A program made the position numbers and the translations under genes. From positions 8,634-72,633 of the forward strand of contig GL890594.1 in NCBI GenBank assembly GCA_000209465.1: a stretch of 64,000 nucleotides of DNA. The letters are read 5' to 3'. Positions 9,358-18,668 of the stretch are shown here, piece after piece. Within the stretch, counting starts at the first letter, position 1. The number at the start of each line of letters is the position of its first letter. Source of the stretch: Lachnospiraceae oral taxon 107 str. F0167. GTDB taxonomy: Bacteria > Bacillota > Clostridia > Lachnospirales > Lachnospiraceae. The notes under the pieces are model-generated. The model searched no databases, had not been told where the DNA came from, and saw only the letters and a program-made list of their open reading frames with translations.

Positions 9358-10116
9358 ATGACAATCTTAGAATGTAAAAATATTAAAAAGGTATATAAGA
9401 CAAAGAAAATTATAACAGAGGCATTAAACGGAGTGGACTTTTCTGTAGAAAAGGGAGAGTTTATTTCTATAATGGGAGAATCCGGAGCGGGTAAGACCAC
9501 TCTTTTAAACATTATAGCAACGCTTGACAGAGCAACTTCCGGTACATTAAAGCTAAACGGCAAGGATGTGGGTACATTAAAAAACAGTGAGATATCGGCA
9601 TTTAGGAGAAAAGAATTAGGCTTTGTATTTCAGGATTTTAATCTTTTGGACCAGTTTAATAATAAAGAAAATATCTATTTGCCATTGGTACTTTCAGATG
9701 AAAAATTGGAACTGATGGAAGAGAGATTGAGTGAAATCAAAGATATAATGGGAATCGAGGAGATTTTAGACAAATATCCTTATGAAATATCAGGAGGGCA
9801 AAAACAAAGGATTGCCATTGCCAGAGCTGTTATTACAAAGCCGGCACTTTTGTTGGCGGATGAGCCTACAGGAGCGTTGGATTCGACATCCTCAGAGATG
9901 ATTTTAAATCTGTTTCGTCAGGTAAATGAACATGGACAGACCGTACTGCTTGTAACTCATTCTCTAAGAGCCGCATCCTATGCAAAGAGAGTATTATTTA
10001 TCAAAGACGGAATAGTATTTCATGAGATTTACCGAGGAGAGAATGAGGCACAGGGCGATTTTATGGAAAGAATCAGTCAGTCGGAGTTTATGCTTAGTAG
10101 AGGTAAAAGATTATGA
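9358..10116 (+). CDS. ABC transporter ATPase, BceA-like
   Basis: 252 residues with Walker A GESGAGKTT (from residue 40), Q-loop FQDFNLL, signature ISGGQKQR and Walker B LLLADEPTGALDS. It belongs to the MacB/LolD-type ATPase group. The next gene, overlapping by 4 bases, encodes a BceB-type permease, so this is the ATPase of a peptide-antibiotic resistance and sensing transporter. AAAGGAGG lies just before the ATG. Expression is likely switched on by the regulator at 7692-8363 through the operator at 9261-9278. Confidence 0.93.
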   Translation: MTILECKNIKKVYKTKKIITEALNGVDFSVEKGEFISIMGESGAGKTTLLNIIATLDRATSGTLKLNGKDVGTLKNSEISAFRRKELGFVFQDFNLLDQFNNKENIYLPLVLSDEKLELMEERLSEIKDIMGIEEILDKYPYEISGGQKQRIAIARAVITKPALLLADEPTGALDSTSSEMILNLFRQVNEHGQTVLLVTHSLRAASYAKRVLFIKDGIVFHEIYRGENEAQGDFMERISQSEFMLSRGKRL

Positions 10117-12062
10117 GTTTTTCTATGGCAAAAAAATTTGTAAAACAAAATCTGTTGGCAAACAGACTGCTTGAGATACCATTTGTTTTATCATCCGGAA
10201 TAATGCTGATGCTCTTTAATATAATGACAAGTCTGTTAAAAAATGACTACGTATTAAACAGACATGATTCGTTGCCGGATATAATACTGATAGGAGTATT
10301 TATATTGGCTGTTTTCAGCTTTATTTTTGTACAATATGCTACAAATTTTCAGTTAAAAAGGAGAAATAAGGAGTTTGCATTATATGCTGTTTTGGGACTT
10401 GAGAAAAAGCATATAGGCAAAATTATAAGCATTGAATTTTTTGTATTATTTGGAATAGTATGGATAATAAGCATTATAGGCGGATATATTTTCGGACAAT
10501 TAAGCTTTCTTTTTTTGAATTTTTTAATGAGGGATGTGGCAGGTAGACTTATGGATTATCCATTCAGTATGCACGCCCTTTTAAATACCACTATTCTTGT
10601 GACAGTACTTTATATTGTTACTGTAATCAAAACCGGGCTCAGAATCTATGTATCCACACCGGTGGAATTGCTTGAAAAGGGGCATAGAGGAGAGTGCGAG
10701 CAAAAGTCGGAAAATTATATAATGATAGCCGGATTTGTATTGTTATTTATAGGCTATGGGATTGCATTATTTGTAGAAGGTCTGCTTTCATCTATGATGT
10801 ATTTTTTTATAGCGGTTATGGCTACTATCGGAGCCACCTATTTACTATATGTGACCTTTTCAGCATTTGTTCTAAAACTTCAAAAGAAGAGCAAAAGCTT
10901 TTATACGCCAAAGAAGTTTTTAAGTATAAGCGGGATTTTGTACAGAATGAGAGGAAATGCGATTTCACTTGCAAGTATAACTGTTTTATGTACCGGAGTT
11001 ATTCTAAGTATTGCCACAACAGTGACTATCTACAGTAATATATGGAGACTTGGAAACAGTATTATGCCGAGGGAATACCATATAGCAGCGGCACATTTTG
11101 AAAAAGATATCAAAGAGATGCGGGATATATTAATGAAAAGGGTGGAATCAACCGTTTCAAGTCCCGATATGATAAAGAATGTTCTTACTGCTTTCAATAT
11201 AGATAGTGTTGCAATAAAAGAGGGTGACAGGTTGATGGCATACAAAGAAGGAGTAAAAAGTGAGCCGAAATTTGTAATAGGAATGGATTTGGCGGGGTAT
11301 AATGAGAGAACAAAACAGAATATAGAATTGGAGGAGAATGAGCTTTTACTTTGTGAGAGCAGGAAAAGCAAAGAGGATATAAAAAATCTTATTATAGGAG
11401 ATAAAACTTTTAAGATTAAAAGAATAGAAAATTTTGTTTCTCCTGAATATGTGGCACTTGATGCCTATGGTATTGTGGCTAAGGATGCAGCTACACTTAA
11501 ATATATCAATGAAATACTGGGCGGACCTGAAATATCCTGCTCTGTCGACTGGGATGTGGAAGGTGTTTTAAAGGAAGAGTATGAAAGGGAAATAGAAGTC
11601 CTAAGTAAACAATATGTTAATTTCAACTTTTTTTATCTAAGAAGTAGAACAAAGGAGATAAGAGAAAGCTACAGGTTTAACGGCGGCTTTTTATTCCTTG
11701 GGGTATTGATAGGTATAATCTTTTTAACCGGTGCCATACTCATCACATATTATAAGCAAATAAGTGAAGGATATGAGGACAGGGAAAAGTATCAGATTAT
11801 GAAAAAACTTGGGCTTTCGGATAATCTGATAAGGAAAACCACTGCTTCTCAAATAGGCTGGATGTTTTATGCACCGCTTATTGTAGCGGCAATTCATTGC
11901 ATTGTGGCATCAAAGATTATATTCAGGCTTTTAAGGCTTTTCGGTGTAGGTGATGCTTCATTGTATATGCTTTGTTTATGTATAGTGATAGCTGTATTTG
12001 CAGTTATATATTTTATTATATTCGGGCTTACCTCAAGAGTATATACAAAGATAGTTGAATAA
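10113..12062 (+). CDS. ABC transporter permease, BceB-like (FtsX family)
   Basis: 649 residues, the length of BceB-type permeases. Predicted layout: helix 1 (near 20-40), three more helices before residue 170, two around 200-245, a helix near 290, then a large extracytoplasmic domain (about 310-530), and three C-terminal helices (about 535-560, 590-610, 620-645). The large domain between helices 7 and 8 is the peptide-binding sensory domain in this family. It overlaps the ATPase gene (ATGA). The complex would free lipid-II-cycle intermediates from antimicrobial peptides and signal to the kinase at 8366-9253. Confidence 0.9.
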   Translation: MSFSMAKKFVKQNLLANRLLEIPFVLSSGIMLMLFNIMTSLLKNDYVLNRHDSLPDIILIGVFILAVFSFIFVQYATNFQLKRRNKEFALYAVLGLEKKHIGKIISIEFFVLFGIVWIISIIGGYIFGQLSFLFLNFLMRDVAGRLMDYPFSMHALLNTTILVTVLYIVTVIKTGLRIYVSTPVELLEKGHRGECEQKSENYIMIAGFVLLFIGYGIALFVEGLLSSMMYFFIAVMATIGATYLLYVTFSAFVLKLQKKSKSFYTPKKFLSISGILYRMRGNAISLASITVLCTGVILSIATTVTIYSNIWRLGNSIMPREYHIAAAHFEKDIKEMRDILMKRVESTVSSPDMIKNVLTAFNIDSVAIKEGDRLMAYKEGVKSEPKFVIGMDLAGYNERTKQNIELEENELLLCESRKSKEDIKNLIIGDKTFKIKRIENFVSPEYVALDAYGIVAKDAATLKYINEILGGPEISCSVDWDVEGVLKEEYEREIEVLSKQYVNFNFFYLRSRTKEIRESYRFNGGFLFLGVLIGIIFLTGAILITYYKQISEGYEDREKYQIMKKLGLSDNLIRKTTASQIGWMFYAPLIVAAIHCIVASKIIFRLLRLFGVGDASLYMLCLCIVIAVFAVIYFIIFGLTSRVYTKIVE

Positions 12063-12111
12063 AGTTAAAGTCTATTAAATATATAAATATAAGAACTGTA
12101 ATAAATTTCCC

Positions 12112-12141
12112 TGATACACTAAAGGTTTTATATGGTATAAT
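12112..12141 (+). promoter_or_regulatory. Probable promoter of the M18 aminopeptidase gene
   Basis: CTGATA (12112-12117), 18-bp spacer, TATAAT (12136-12141). It overlaps a possible upstream TTG start at 12141, which argues for the later start at 12183. Confidence 0.55.
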
Positions 12142-12182
12142 TGTTGGGATTATATATTGATTATATTATAGAAAGAGGCTGT

Positions 12183-13481
12183 ATGGGGATTTTAAAGGGT
12201 TTGATGGATTTTCTGGATTCATCGGTTACAATGTTTCATGCAATAAATGAATGTGAAAAGATTTTGCAAAATTCGGGTTTTACATATTTACCTGAAAATG
12301 AAAAGTGGAATATTAAGGCAGGAAAGTATTATACAAAGAGAAATTCATCAAGCCTTATTGCTTTTGATATAGCGGATGGAGATTATCATTTTCAAATAAG
12401 TGCCGCCCATTCGGATTCGCCTACATTTAAGTTAAAGGATAAGCCGGTAATAGAATCAAACGGCTATTTGAAACTAAATGTGGAGGGCTATGGCGGTATG
12501 ATTAATGCCACTTGGCTTGATAAGCCTTTGACCATTGCCGGAAGGGTGATGGTCAGTACCGATAGCGGTATTAAAGCAAGGCTTATTCATATAGACAGGG
12601 ATCTTCTTATTATCCCTAATGTACCCATACATTTTAATAGAGAAATTAACAAGGGATTTGCTTTTAACAATCAGATAGATATGCTTCCGATATTCAGTGC
12701 CGGAAATCTGAAAGAGGATGATTTTAATAAAATACCGGCAAAGGAACTGGGGGTATCACCTGATGCAATACTTGCAAAGGATTTATATCTTGTAAACAGA
12801 CAAAAAGCCTCAGTTATAGGATTTGACAATGAGTTTATATCAAGCGGAAGACTGGATGATCTTGAATGTGTATATACCTCGCTTATAGGTTTTATAGAGG
12901 CAAAAAACAACAATCATATCAATGTATTTGCCGTTTTTGATAACGAAGAGGTGGGTTCGGTGACAAAGCAGGGAGCAATGTCTACCTTCCTTTCAAGCAC
13001 ATTGGACAGAATAAATCTGTCACTTGGAAAATCAAGGGAAGACTATTACAGAGCTGTTGCAAAGAGTATGCTTATAAGCTGTGACAATGCACATGCCATT
13101 CATCCGAATCATCCGGAGCTTTTTGATATAAAGAACAGACCGGTTTTAAATAAAGGAATAGCGATTAAGGAAAGTGCAAATCAAAAATACACTACAGATG
13201 CTTTCAGCAGAGCTATACTGAAAAGCATTTTGGATAAAAGAGATATTCCATATCAGACCTTTGCAAACAGAAGCGATATAGCAGGCGGCTCCACTCTCGG
13301 TAATCTTTCCAATACTGTGGTAAGTATGAATGCGGTGGATATAGGTTTACCGCAGTTGGCAATGCACTCATCATATGAGACGGCAGGTACAAAGGATGTA
13401 GAGTTTGCAGTCTGTGCATTAAAGGCATTTTTTGAGACAAATATTGACATAAGAGATGACGGGGTATCTTTAGAGGATTAA
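12183..13481 (+). CDS. apeB: M18-family aspartyl aminopeptidase
   Basis: 432 residues. Family M18 motifs are seen in order: AAHSDSPTFKLK (metal His/Asp), SGRLDDLECVY (bridging Asp), FDNEEVGS (catalytic/metal Glu), HPNHPELFD and the C-terminal LPQLAMHSSYETAGTKD. It is a cytosolic dodecameric zinc peptidase that removes N-terminal acidic residues from peptides. ATG 12183 is chosen because AAGAGG precedes it, and the only longer frame begins with a TTG inside the -10 box. The next gene starts 3 bases after the stop, so the two are co-transcribed. Confidence 0.93.
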   Translation: MGILKGLMDFLDSSVTMFHAINECEKILQNSGFTYLPENEKWNIKAGKYYTKRNSSSLIAFDIADGDYHFQISAAHSDSPTFKLKDKPVIESNGYLKLNVEGYGGMINATWLDKPLTIAGRVMVSTDSGIKARLIHIDRDLLIIPNVPIHFNREINKGFAFNNQIDMLPIFSAGNLKEDDFNKIPAKELGVSPDAILAKDLYLVNRQKASVIGFDNEFISSGRLDDLECVYTSLIGFIEAKNNNHINVFAVFDNEEVGSVTKQGAMSTFLSSTLDRINLSLGKSREDYYRAVAKSMLISCDNAHAIHPNHPELFDIKNRPVLNKGIAIKESANQKYTTDAFSRAILKSILDKRDIPYQTFANRSDIAGGSTLGNLSNTVVSMNAVDIGLPQLAMHSSYETAGTKDVEFAVCALKAFFETNIDIRDDGVSLED

Positions 13482-13484
13482 AAG

Positions 13485-14738
13485 ATGGAAGATAGAAGAA
13501 ATGAGGAAGATAAAAACAGTATATATTTTAAATGGGGTTTGACAGCGGTTTCGGTTATTATAATAGCCTTAGTTATATCTTTGATTTTTAACAGATTGGG
13601 ATATATTGCCATGGCTGTCAGAACTGTAATATCTACTGTTTCATCAGTGCTTTACGGTGTGGTAATGGCATTTTTGATGGCACCCGTATATGATAAGATA
13701 ACGGTATGGGTGAGTGAGATACTCTCATCATTATTTCCAAAATGGAAAAAGTCCGGTAAATATGCCAAAATGATAGCAACTCTTGCATGCCTTGTTATTT
13801 TGATACTGGTGGTATTCACATTGATAATGATGATTATACCTGAACTTGCAAACAGTATAACAAATGTTATAAGCTATGCACCTTCAGGCATGGAAAATCT
13901 TGAAAATTGGCTAAAGGATATTCTGAATAAAAATCCTGATTTAGAAAGGCTCATAATAGGGAATTATCTGGATATCAGTGAGAGATTAAGTGATTTTGCA
14001 ACCACCAATGTTTTGCCGAATGTAAATACCTATGTTAAGAATCTTTCAAGCGGTGTACTAAATGCTTTGGGTGTAATAGTAAATATTATAATCGGTATGA
14101 TGGTAATGATGTATTTGCTGAATATGAAGACCACATTGGTATCTCAGGCAAAAAAAATAGTTTATGCTGTTGCCGGAGTGAGGGTTGGAAATGAAATAGT
14201 TACAGAGGCGAGATATATAAAGAATATGTTTGAGAAGTTTATTGTGGGCAAGATAATAGATTCCATAATAATAGGACTTATAAACTATATCTTTATGGCT
14301 GTAATACATATGCCCTATGCCCTGCTTATAAGTGTGGTGGTGGGAGTAACAAATGTTATACCCTTTTTCGGACCTTTTATAGGTGCGGTACCGAGTATAG
14401 TATTACTGCTTCTTATTTCACCGATTACGGCATTACAATTTGCAATCTGGATCTTGGTATTGCAGCAGGTTGACGGAAATATTATAGGACCGAAGATTTT
14501 AGGTCAGACTACAGGACTTCCAAGCTTTTGGGTACTGTTTTCGATACTTTTATTCGGAGGACTTTTCGGCATTGTAGGAATGATAATAGCAGTGCCTACC
14601 TGGGCAATAATTTACAGAACTATAGGCAGACTCGCAGAGCATTTCTTAAGGAAAAAGGGGCTGGAGCCTGACAGTAAGAACTATATGGATCTTGATTATA
14701 TAGATGAAGAGACAAGGAAATATGTAAAGATGGAATAA
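13485..14738 (+). CDS. AI-2E family (PerM/YtvI-like) membrane protein
   Basis: 417 residues. There is one helix near 18-36, two around 45-65 and 90-120, a soluble middle segment (about 120-195), and a cluster of C-terminal helices including IPFFGPFIGAVPS and DGNIIGPKILG, the two signature segments of the AI-2E exporter family. Family members include TqsA and Na+/H+ antiporter-like proteins, so the substrate is not certain. The tail is charged and soluble. It sits immediately behind the M18 gene and is followed by a strong terminator. Confidence 0.88.
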   Translation: MEDRRNEEDKNSIYFKWGLTAVSVIIIALVISLIFNRLGYIAMAVRTVISTVSSVLYGVVMAFLMAPVYDKITVWVSEILSSLFPKWKKSGKYAKMIATLACLVILILVVFTLIMMIIPELANSITNVISYAPSGMENLENWLKDILNKNPDLERLIIGNYLDISERLSDFATTNVLPNVNTYVKNLSSGVLNALGVIVNIIIGMMVMMYLLNMKTTLVSQAKKIVYAVAGVRVGNEIVTEARYIKNMFEKFIVGKIIDSIIIGLINYIFMAVIHMPYALLISVVVGVTNVIPFFGPFIGAVPSIVLLLLISPITALQFAIWILVLQQVDGNIIGPKILGQTTGLPSFWVLFSILLFGGLFGIVGMIIAVPTWAIIYRTIGRLAEHFLRKKGLEPDSKNYMDLDYIDEETRKYVKME

Positions 14739-14792
14739 TTTATATGTGACTGTTGGGAAACAAGGACTTTTAATACCTACAGAGCAAAATAG

Positions 14793-14856
14793 AAATATCC
14801 TGACAAATCTAGGGAGTTTTAGCCTTATGACTTTGTCGGGATATTTTGTTTTTCTA
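14793..14856 (+). terminator. Intrinsic terminator after the AI-2E gene
   Basis: 15-bp stem (14793-14807 with 14832-14846, one G-T pair), 24-nt loop, then a T-rich tail (TTGTTTTTCT). Confidence 0.85.
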
Positions 14857-14952
14857 TAATATTGTTTATCCGGATGTATAAAATGGAGTGCCATCATTTA
14901 AAATATATAACATTGTATTTGATACAAGGTATTTATATTTAATGTATAATTG

Positions 14953-14961
14953 TGTTATAAT
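14953..14961 (+). promoter_or_regulatory. Extended -10 promoter element of mleS
   Basis: TGTTATAAT at 14953-14961 (TGn plus consensus TATAAT). A second TATAAT lies at 14945-14950. No good -35 box is spaced correctly for either. AAAGGAGG lies just before the mleS start. No other features are seen in the 14857-14952 stretch. Confidence 0.5.
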
Positions 14962-14990
14962 GAATTCACAAAATTAAAGGAGGTTGCATT

Positions 14991-16613
14991 ATGAATGCAC
15001 ATGATATTTTGAATAACCCTTTTTTAAATAAGGGAACTGCCTTTACACTTGAAGAGCGTAAAGACCTTGGATTAGTGGGAGTTTTGCCACCTTATGTGCA
15101 AACTTTGGAGGAGCAAGCGGCGCAAACTTATGCTCATTTTTCTAAAAAAGCAACAAACTTGGAAAAGCGTTTGTTCTTGATGGAAATATTCAATACTAAT
15201 CGCACCTTGTTTTACTATCTTTTTAGCCAACACATTGCTGAGTTCAATCCGATTGTTTATGATCCAACGGTTGCAACTACGATTGAAAATTACAGCGATT
15301 TATTTGTTGATACGCAATATGCAGGCTATTTAGACATTAACCACCCTGAAAATATAGAAGCTACCCTTAAGAATGCGGCCGGAGACCGTAATATTAGACT
15401 TATTGTTGTGACAGATGCAGAAGCAATTTTAGGTATTGGTGACTGGGGAACCAATGGTGTGGATATTTCAGTTGGAAAGCTTATGGTTTACACAGGAGCG
15501 GCCGGTATTGACCCTGCAACTGTTTTACCTTTGGTAATTGATGCCGGAACTAACCGTAAAGAATTGCTGGAAAATCCTAACTATCTTGGGAACCGCCATG
15601 AACGTGTACGTGGAGACCGTTATTACGATTTCATTGATCAGTTTGTACAAACAGCTGAACGTCTTTTCCCTAAGCTCTACTTACACTGGGAAGATTTCGG
15701 TCGTCTAAATGCTGCCAATATTCTCAACAAGTACAAGGATAAAATTCCTACGTTCAATGATGATATCCAAGGAACGGGTATTGTCACACTGGGTGGTATT
15801 TACGGATCATTGGATATTAGTGGTGAAAAATTAACAGACCAAATCTATCTTTGCTTTGGCGGTGGAACAGCAGGTGCAGGAATTGCATCACGTGTTCTCA
15901 GTGAAATGATTACAGAAGGACTCTCAGAAGAAGAAGCTTACAAACGTTTCTTTATGGTAGATAAACAAGGCCTTCTTTTTGATGATATGGATGATTTGAC
16001 ACCTGAGCAACGTCCATTTGCAAAGAAGCGTTCTGACTTTGCTAATGCTGATAAGCTAACAGACTTGCTTGAAGTTGTAAAGACGGTTAAACCGACAATC
16101 TTGGTAGGAACATCAACACAACCTAATACCTTTACTAAAGAGGTTGTTGAGGCTATGTGTCATAACACTGAGCGTCCAATTATTTTCCCACTGAGTAATC
16201 CAACTGAGCTGGCAGAAGCAAGTGCTAAAGACTTGATTGAGTGGTCTGATGGAAAGGCTTTTGTAGCGACAGGAATACCTTCCGACAATGTGGATTATAA
16301 AGGGGTATCTTATCAGATTGGTCAGGCTAATAATGCTCTTATCTATCCGGGTCTGGGACTTGGAATGCTTGCTTCAGAAGCTAAGCTCTTGACAGATGAA
16401 ATGATTGGTGCAGCTGCGCATTCATTGAGCGGTATAGTTGATTCCGGTAAACCGGGTGCACCTGTCTTACCGCCATTTGCTTATGTGGCAGAAGTTTCAA
16501 GTAAAGTAGCGGAAGCTGTTGCTAAAAAAGCTCAAGAGCAGGGATTGGCACAAAGTCAAGAAACTGATATGAAGAAAGCTGTTAGTGAACTTAAGTGGTA
16601 TCCAAAGTACTAG
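14991..16613 (+). CDS. mleS: Malolactic enzyme (NAD-dependent, malate to lactate plus CO2)
   Basis: 540 residues, the length of lactic-acid-bacterial MleS. The protein carries malic-enzyme features: [13 protein letters not shown], the divalent-metal site [14 protein letters not shown], the Rossmann loop [11 protein letters not shown] and SNPT. Its wording throughout is that of streptococcal/lactococcal malolactic enzyme, not of clostridial malic enzymes. It decarboxylates L-malate directly to L-lactate, consuming a proton. The malate permease gene follows after 15 bases. Codon use is foreign: Arg is largely CGT/CGC and Gln largely CAA, whereas neighbours use AGA/AGG and CAG. It was probably acquired from a Streptococcus-like donor. 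No mleR regulator gene is present. Confidence 0.93.
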   Translation: MNAHDILNNPFLNKGTAFTLEERKDLGLVGVLPPYVQTLEEQAAQTYAHFSKKATNLEKRLFLMEIFNTNRTLFYYLFSQHIAEFNPIVYDPTVATTIENYSDLFVDTQYAGYLDINHPENIEATLKNAAGDRNIRLIVVTDAEAILGIGDWGTNGVDISVGKLMVYTGAAGIDPATVLPLVIDAGTNRKELLENPNYLGNRHERVRGDRYYDFIDQFVQTAERLFPKLYLHWEDFGRLNAANILNKYKDKIPTFNDDIQGTGIVTLGGIYGSLDISGEKLTDQIYLCFGGGTAGAGIASRVLSEMITEGLSEEEAYKRFFMVDKQGLLFDDMDDLTPEQRPFAKKRSDFANADKLTDLLEVVKTVKPTILVGTSTQPNTFTKEVVEAMCHNTERPIIFPLSNPTELAEASAKDLIEWSDGKAFVATGIPSDNVDYKGVSYQIGQANNALIYPGLGLGMLASEAKLLTDEMIGAAAHSLSGIVDSGKPGAPVLPPFAYVAEVSSKVAEAVAKKAQEQGLAQSQETDMKKAVSELKWYPKY

Positions 16614-16628
16614 GAAGCGGTATATAAT

Positions 16629-17573
16629 ATGGTTTTTTTAACTTCAATTGAAAGTATTATTCCCATTATAGTCCTTATAATTCTGGGCTATTTCTTGCAG
16701 GTACGAGGATGGTTTGATGATAGTTTTGGCGGTAATTTATCTAAGCTGATTATGAATGTCGCAATGCCTGTTTCCATCTTTGTGTCTGTTTTGAAATACC
16801 TGACTTTGGATAAGTTGATTAGTCTGTCCGGTGGTATGATTTATACCTTTGGTGCTTGTATTTTAGGCTATATCTTTGCATTTGCGGCTGTAAAAATATT
16901 CAATGTTCGCCCCGGGCGCCGTGGTACGATGATTAATACCTTTGTCAATGCTAATACCATTTTCATTGGTCTGCCTTTAAATATTGCTCTTTTCGGTGAT
17001 GAGGCACTGCCTTATTTCCTCATCTACTATATCACCAATACGGTCTCTACATGGACTTTAGGTGTTTACCTAATGACAACAGACAGTAAGTCAGGGAAAA
17101 GTAAGCAAGTAGCTAAATTTAATTGGAAGAAACTCTTCCCTGCTCCCCTTGTTGGTTTCCTTGTTGCCTTGGTTTTCTTAATCTTGCGAATTTCAGTACC
17201 AAGTTTTGCAACAAACACCTTGACTTACATTGGGAATATAGTGACGCCTTTGTCTCTGCTATATATTGGAATTGTCTTAGCCAAGGCGGGATTGAAGACC
17301 ATTCGTTTTGACACCGATACCATTGTCACATTGGTAGGACGCTTTATTTTGGCACCTGCTACAATGTACCTTATATTAAAATTTGCAGCCTCCGGTATGG
17401 AGACAAAAGAATTTAATACATTTGTAGTACAATCGGCAGCTCCGGCCTTAGCCGTCCTCCCAATTTTAGCTAACCAGGGAGATGGAGATGTGGAATTTTC
17501 TACAAATGTTGTGACATTGAGCACTATACTCTTTATAATTGTCGTTCCGATTGTTGTTACCTTATTGGGTTAG
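16629..17573 (+). CDS. mleP: Malate permease, auxin efflux carrier family
   Basis: 314 residues with about ten hydrophobic helices in two halves. It has the AEC-family pattern (N-terminal IIPIIVLIILGYFLQ, central NANTIFIGLPLNIALFGD, C-terminal QSAAPALAVLPILANQ). Next to mleS the likely role is malate uptake or malate/lactate exchange at the cytoplasmic membrane. Like mleS it uses CGC/CGT arginine codons (for example around 16909-16924), unlike the flanking genes, so both travelled together. An AGGAAG overlaps the end of mleS. A strong terminator closes the two-gene unit. Confidence 0.88.
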   Translation: MVFLTSIESIIPIIVLIILGYFLQVRGWFDDSFGGNLSKLIMNVAMPVSIFVSVLKYLTLDKLISLSGGMIYTFGACILGYIFAFAAVKIFNVRPGRRGTMINTFVNANTIFIGLPLNIALFGDEALPYFLIYYITNTVSTWTLGVYLMTTDSKSGKSKQVAKFNWKKLFPAPLVGFLVALVFLILRISVPSFATNTLTYIGNIVTPLSLLYIGIVLAKAGLKTIRFDTDTIVTLVGRFILAPATMYLILKFAASGMETKEFNTFVVQSAAPALAVLPILANQGDGDVEFSTNVVTLSTILFIIVVPIVVTLLG

Positions 17574-17620
17574 TATTTTAAATATAACTAGTGGCTATCG
17601 GTAAATAGATAACTTCAAAA

Positions 17621-17668
17621 TAGGGAGTGTGTGACTCATTTTGATTCACACACTCCCTAAGTTTTTTA
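17621..17668 (+). terminator. Intrinsic terminator of the mleSP unit
   Basis: Perfect 14-bp stem (17621-17634 with 17646-17659), 11-nt loop, then GTTTTTT. It marks the right end of the foreign-looking segment. Confidence 0.92.
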
Positions 17669-17745
17669 TAAAAAGAAAAAAGAAGCCTAACCACAAACAT
17701 CTTTTGCCGCATGGGGAAGGAATGCGGATTATCTTATAAAAGATC

Positions 17746-17976
17746 ATGACCTTTCAAATATCTTCGGGAAAGCATAATATTACAGAGCATAGTGCCATTA
17801 CAGAAGATGGCAGGGGAGTGTGGAAGTCCTATGAAACACTTTTTGTGGACGGTGAAGATTTTACAAAGATAGGAGAGCATTTTGAAAGAGAGTTTGATGT
17901 TAAAACAACTACGATCGGTGATTGCAAATTAAAATTGATGAGTCAGAGAGCATTGGTGGATTTTGCAATAAAATGA
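17746..17976 (+). pseudogene. C-terminal remnant of an AAC(3)-family aminoglycoside acetyltransferase gene
   Basis: The 76 codons match only the last quarter of the Antibiotic_NAT/AAC(3) (YokD-like) family. Recognisable pieces are EDGRGVWKSY, FTKIGEHFERE, the IGDCKLKLMSQR stretch and VDFA at the end. The family is normally about 260-270 residues. The CoA-binding and catalytic His regions are absent, and an in-frame TAA sits at 17737-17739 just upstream. No upstream frame continues the homology before the mleP terminator. It reads as a gene cut off at its 5' end, plausibly by the event that brought in mleSP. It is unlikely to be functional. Confidence 0.7.
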
Positions 17977-18128
17977 ATTGAAAAAATAGAATTTAATGAT
18001 AGTAAAGGATAAATAATTGGAGACATTAAAGCTTTGGTAAAGAGTCTTGGATACTGATTTTATAAAGAGTGCAATTTTTACAAATTAGTGGTATAATCTT
18101 AGTTAGTAGAAGATAACTTGGAGGTTTT

Positions 18129-18509
18129 ATGAATACAGTAAGTATAATTATAACAATGATTATAGCGGTAATAGCGATTTTTGGACTTGTGAATTATATC
18201 AAAAAGCTAAAGAAGGGTGGGGATTGCTGTCCTGAACATGAAGAAGCCACAAAATCCGTAAAAGTAAAGGATAGAGATAAGTCACATTATCCCTATGAAG
18301 CAAAGCTTGCAATTGACGGCATGAGCTGTGGGAATTGCGTAAGGAATGTGGAGAATGCATTGAATTCACTTGAGGGTACATGGGCGAGTGTAAGTCTTGA
18401 AGATAATCAGGCAACAGTATTACTTAAGAGTCCGCCGGATATTGAAAAACTTTCAAAGGCGGTATCGGATGCCGGATATTGTGTTTTAAAAAGAAAATCA
18501 AGATATTAA
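18129..18509 (+). CDS. Membrane-anchored heavy-metal-associated (HMA) domain protein
   Basis: 126 residues. An N-terminal membrane helix (about 4-22) is followed by a basic stop-transfer stretch and a possible second metal site GGDCCPEH (30-37). An HMA domain comes next (about 57-126) with the MxCxxC motif GMSCGNC (Cys67, Cys70). CopZ-like HMA domains bind Cu(I), and here the domain is tethered to the membrane. It probably buffers or delivers copper, or zinc/cadmium, to a transporter not present in this window. GGAGG lies before the ATG and TATAAT at 18092-18097. The next gene codes for a CXXC thiol protein. Confidence 0.85.
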   Translation: MNTVSIIITMIIAVIAIFGLVNYIKKLKKGGDCCPEHEEATKSVKVKDRDKSHYPYEAKLAIDGMSCGNCVRNVENALNSLEGTWASVSLEDNQATVLLKSPPDIEKLSKAVSDAGYCVLKRKSRY

Positions 18510-18668
18510 AAATTATTTAAAACAAATAAAATTTGTAAAATATAGCGTTAATAATATGAATATGTTATAATAAATAATACAATATATTTTATAATATGAA
18601 ACGGATGTTACAATGTATAAAATTATTATATGTTTTGATATTTGTTTTGCATATTAGAAAGGATGTTT

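Noticed and set aside
12141-12182. Earlier TTG start for the M18 aminopeptidase
   Set aside because: It lies in the -10 box of the predicted promoter and has no ribosome-binding site; ATG 12183 has one.
14793-14990. Insertion-sequence end or attachment site flanking mleS
   Set aside because: The only repeat is the terminator of the upstream gene; no matching inverted or direct repeats were found at the other side near 17574-17745, and no transposase or integrase gene is present.
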